A stretch of DNA of 16,797 nt from an uncultured Lachnospiraceae bacterium (lineage in GTDB: Bacteria > Bacillota > Clostridia > Lachnospirales > Lachnospiraceae), in assembly GCA_947565255.1 (NCBI GenBank), contig CANOFI010000019.1, positions 1 to 16,797 of the forward strand. Direction: 5' to 3'. The notes under the pieces were generated by a model that did no database searches, was not told where the DNA came from, and was given only the letters and a program-made list of their open reading frames with translations. The position numbers and the translations under genes were made by a program. Of the stretch, positions 14,351-16,797 are shown one piece after another. The first letter of the stretch is position 1. Every line of letters begins with the position of its first letter.

Positions 14351-16141
14351 ATGAAAAAGTGGATGCTGCACATGAAAAAGGCAGACTTTAAGGAGCTTTC
14401 AGAAAAATTCGGAATCGATCCCGTGGTTGCAAAAATAATGAGAAACCGGGGGCTTGAGAGTGAGGAAGCATACGATATGTTTTTAAACGGCGGATGGGAA
14501 CATTTGTACGATCCTGCCGGGATGAAGGGAATCGTTGAGGCTGCCGGATTAATCAAGGAAAAAATAGAAAAAAAGAAATCCATCCGGATTATCGGAGATT
14601 ACGATATTGACGGGGTGAATGCATCCTATATTTTATATAAGGGACTTTTGCGTGCGGGAGCGGATGCGGACATTACCATTCCGGACCGCATAGCAGACGG
14701 CTATGGAATCAATGAAGACCTGATTCGTCAGGCGCATGAGGCGGGGAAGGACACGGTCATTACCTGTGATAACGGAATCGCGGCTGCCGAACAGATTGCT
14801 TATGCAAAAGGGCTGGGCATGACGGTGGTTGTGACAGACCACCACGATATTCCATATGAGGAGGATGCCGCAGGCATGCGCCGCAGCCTTCTGCCCCCTG
14901 CGGATGTGGTAGTGGACCCGAAACAGGAGGATTGTCCCTATCCGCTCAAAGAAATCTGCGGCGCGGTGGTTGCATGGAAATTCATTCAGGTGCTGTATCA
15001 GCAGGTTGGGATAGGAGCAGAAGAGACAAAACAATTTGTGCAGTTTGCGGCGATGGCGACCATCGGGGATGTGATGCCCCTTCGGGATGAAAACCGCATG
15101 ATTGTCAAGCTTGGTTTGGAGCAAATGCATACTATGCCATGCCCTGGAATAGAAGCGTTGATGCGCGCATGCAACATAAAAAAAGAAGAACTGGGCTCTT
15201 ACCATATCGGATTTATAGTTGGCCCCTGCCTGAACGCATCGGGCCGCCTGGAAACTGCAAAATATGCACTGCAGCTTCTGCTTGCGGACACAAAAGAGGA
15301 GGCGGATAATCTTGCGGCAAAGCTGAAGAGCTTAAACGATGAAAGAAAGGCAATGACGGAAGAAGGACTGGAAGAGGCCGCTGCACAGATTGAACAGTCG
15401 GATTGCAAAGAGGACAAAGTATTTGTTTTATACTTACCGGACTGCCATGAAAGTCTTGCCGGAATCATTGCGGGAAGAATCAAAGAACGGTATTATAAGC
15501 CGGTGCTTGTGTTTACAGATACCAAATCCCAAGAGGGAAAAGATGGAAAAATTGTGGAGATGGTAAAAGGCTCCGGCCGTTCCATTGAGGCCTATCATAT
15601 GTACGACGAGCTCACAAAATGCAGGGACTTATTTACGAAATACGGGGGACATCCTATGGCGGCAGGCGTATCCATGCCGAAGGAGAACCTGAAGGCCCTT
15701 AGAAAGCAGCTGAATGAAAACCAGACGCTGACGGACGAACAGCTGACGGAAAAAATATATATCGATGCCGCCATGCCGTTTTCGTACGTGACCGGGGCAT
15801 TGATAGAAAGCCTGAACGTGCTCGAGCCATTTGGAAACGGCAATGCGAAGCCGGTTTTTGCCGTAAAAGGCATGAAAATTTTACATATCCGCCAGGTTGG
15901 ACGGGAGCGGAAGATTTTAAAGCTGTCGGTGTCGGATGACACCTGCGTGATGGAGGCTGTGTATTTTGGCAGTATTGAGGCGTTTGAGAGTTTAATCTGT
16001 GATAAATTCGGCATGAGCGGGCTGGAAGCCCTCTACCGGGGGCAGGAAAACAGCGTTTCGGTATCTGCGCTGTATTATCCGGCAGTCAATGAATATATGG
16101 GCAGACGGCAGTTACAGATAACCATACGGGAATTTTCGTAA
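14351..16141 (+). CDS. recJ: Single-stranded-DNA-specific exonuclease RecJ
   Basis: A DHH-family 5'-to-3' exonuclease on single-stranded DNA used in recombination and mismatch or base-excision repair; cytosolic, Mg- or Mn-dependent. It has 596 residues, shorter than the B. subtilis enzyme (about 786), which has an extra C-terminal domain. DHH-domain motifs are GDYDIDGVN (82-90), TCDNG (138-142), DHH (163-165) and VVDP (187-190), followed by GPCLNASGRLETA (291-303). The DHHA1 part has CHESLAGIIAGRIKE (365-379) and GGHPMAAG (432-439). An OB-fold-like C-terminus follows. The ATG at 14351 is ten bases after AGGAAGG; a second in-frame ATG at 14372 is less likely. relA follows after 190 bases and has its own promoter. 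Confidence 0.95.
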   Translation: MKKWMLHMKKADFKELSEKFGIDPVVAKIMRNRGLESEEAYDMFLNGGWEHLYDPAGMKGIVEAAGLIKEKIEKKKSIRIIGDYDIDGVNASYILYKGLLRAGADADITIPDRIADGYGINEDLIRQAHEAGKDTVITCDNGIAAAEQIAYAKGLGMTVVVTDHHDIPYEEDAAGMRRSLLPPADVVVDPKQEDCPYPLKEICGAVVAWKFIQVLYQQVGIGAEETKQFVQFAAMATIGDVMPLRDENRMIVKLGLEQMHTMPCPGIEALMRACNIKKEELGSYHIGFIVGPCLNASGRLETAKYALQLLLADTKEEADNLAAKLKSLNDERKAMTEEGLEEAAAQIEQSDCKEDKVFVLYLPDCHESLAGIIAGRIKERYYKPVLVFTDTKSQEGKDGKIVEMVKGSGRSIEAYHMYDELTKCRDLFTKYGGHPMAAGVSMPKENLKALRKQLNENQTLTDEQLTEKIYIDAAMPFSYVTGALIESLNVLEPFGNGNAKPVFAVKGMKILHIRQVGRERKILKLSVSDDTCVMEAVYFGSIEAFESLICDKFGMSGLEALYRGQENSVSVSALYYPAVNEYMGRRQLQITIREFS

Positions 16142-16158
16142 TAAAACAGATGGGAATT

Positions 16159-16203
16159 GCAAAAGCATGAATTTTGGGATATTTCCGGGGAATTGCTTTT
16201 TGC
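16159..16203 (+). terminator. Probable terminator after recJ
   Basis: GCAAAAGCA (16159-16167) pairs with TGCTTTTTGC (16194-16203) with one bulged T, enclosing a loop of about 26 bases; T-rich sequence follows. A 9-base direct repeat, GGGAATTGC (16152-16160 and 16188-16196), overlaps the arms. The long loop and interrupted T-run make this less certain than the other terminators. Confidence 0.5.
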
Positions 16204-16225
16204 CTTTATTTATTAGAAAAAAATA

Positions 16226-16254
16226 TTGATTTTTTTAGTAAATGCTTTTATAAT
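16226..16254 (+). promoter_or_regulatory. Sigma-A promoter of relA
   Basis: -35 TTGATT (16226-16231), a 17-base spacer and a perfect -10 TATAAT (16249-16254). A seven-base A-tract (16217-16223) just upstream resembles an UP element. Transcription would start near 16261, giving a leader of about 70 bases in which I see no clear structure. Confidence 0.88.
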
Positions 16255-16331
16255 ATAAAAAATATGGAATTGATGTAATAGGTTTTCTAAACAGTAGCGG
16301 CGGGCACAGTATTTACAGGAGGCTGGTTGGT

Positions 16332-16797
16332 ATGGTGAAAGAGAAAATGTATCAAAATATCATAGAAGAGGGAATTATTGACGATGGGAAAAATAAAAAT
16401 GTTCCCAGCAATTTTACAGACCCGGAGATTTTGTACCGGGAGCTGATAGAAAAAGTGCGCAGGTATCATCCCTCTGCCGATGTTTCCATGATTGAAAAAG
16501 CGTTTCACATTGCAGACGGTGCGCACAAGGGTCAGCTTCGCAAGTCGGGAGAGCCTTATATTATACATCCGATTTGCGTGGCAATCATACTTGCGAATTT
16601 AGAAATGGATAAGGAAACAATTGTTTCCGGACTTCTGCACGATGTAGTGGAAGATACGGTCATGACGCTGGATGAGATTGCAGAGGAGTTCAGCGATGAA
16701 GTGGCGCTTCTGGTAGACGGAGTCACAAAGCTGACACAGCTGTCTTATTCCATTGATAAGGTAGAGGTGCAGGCGGAAAATTTAAGAAAAATGTTTC
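16332..16797 (+). CDS. relA: RelA/SpoT (p)ppGpp synthetase/hydrolase, 3'-truncated by the window
   Basis: A long RSH enzyme that makes and degrades the alarmone (p)ppGpp in the stringent response; cytosolic and ribosome-associated. Only the first 155 residues are visible, all in the N-terminal extension and the HD hydrolase domain. Hydrolase residues are intact: RKSGEPYIIHP with Arg70 and His79 (Arg44 and His53 of the Streptococcus Rel enzyme) and the HD pair His103-Asp104 in LLHDVVEDT. DGVTKL and ENLRKMF follow as in the family. An intact HD site suggests a bifunctional Rel rather than a synthetase-only RelA. The ATG is nine bases after AGGAGG (16317-16322). The N-terminal extension of about 30 residues before the conserved part is not recognised. 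Synthetase, TGS and ACT domains would lie beyond the window. Confidence 0.95.
   Translation, partial: MVKEKMYQNIIEEGIIDDGKNKNVPSNFTDPEILYRELIEKVRRYHPSADVSMIEKAFHIADGAHKGQLRKSGEPYIIHPICVAIILANLEMDKETIVSGLLHDVVEDTVMTLDEIAEEFSDEVALLVDGVTKLTQLSYSIDKVEVQAENLRKMF

Noticed and set aside
16211..16240. A7/T7 hairpin upstream of relA as a terminator
   Set aside because: It is made only of A:T pairs and overlaps the relA -35 box; it fits an UP-element-like A-tract better.

Overview
The window looks like a chromosomal housekeeping segment from a low- to mid-GC Firmicute, most likely a Lachnospiraceae/Clostridium cluster XIVa type. This is inferred from GGAGG-type ribosome binding sites, TTGACA/TATAAT-type promoters, the protein sequences (LUD-domain protein, fused chorismate mutase-prephenate dehydratase, YtrA-type GntR/ABC cassette, Clostridial-type RecJ) and the gene order. 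I see no rRNA, tRNA, CRISPR array, phage, insertion sequence or other clear mobile element. No stretch without a gene exceeds 300 bases.

Layout. (1) 1-2069: the end of galK (5' end cut by the window) and galE, tightly coupled; Leloir galactose pathway. (2) 2147-5249, + strand: glyA, a strong terminator-like hairpin, then a LUD-domain protein coupled to pheA. (3) 5341-7194: asnB, preceded by a short leader that can fold over its own ribosome binding site and followed by a good intrinsic terminator. (4) 7283-9982, - strand: a gntR-ABC ATPase-ABC permease operon with overlapping genes and a Cof-type HAD phosphatase at its end, driven by a near-consensus promoter with a candidate autoregulatory operator. 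(5) 10256-11356, + strand, divergent from (4): an orphan PotD-like lipoprotein with a near-consensus promoter and a 5' UTR hairpin. (6) 11538-16141, + strand: deoB, prfC (RF3) and recJ, closely spaced. A roughly 107-nt imperfect palindrome lies between potD and deoB. (7) 16332-end: the start of a relA/spoT (p)ppGpp synthetase/hydrolase behind its own near-perfect promoter; the 3' end is cut.

How the genes work together. Most of the genes serve central metabolism (galactose, serine/glycine and one-carbon units, phenylalanine, asparagine, deoxyribose phosphates) and information processing (RF3, RecJ, stringent response). The accessory-looking part is the divergent gntR-ABC-HAD / potD block.

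I found no clearly new multi-gene system. The best candidates for something undescribed are non-coding: the large foldable element before deoB, the ribosome-binding-site-occluding leader of asnB, and the divergent gntR/potD control region with a 12-bp inverted repeat. All three are sequence-level predictions made by eye.
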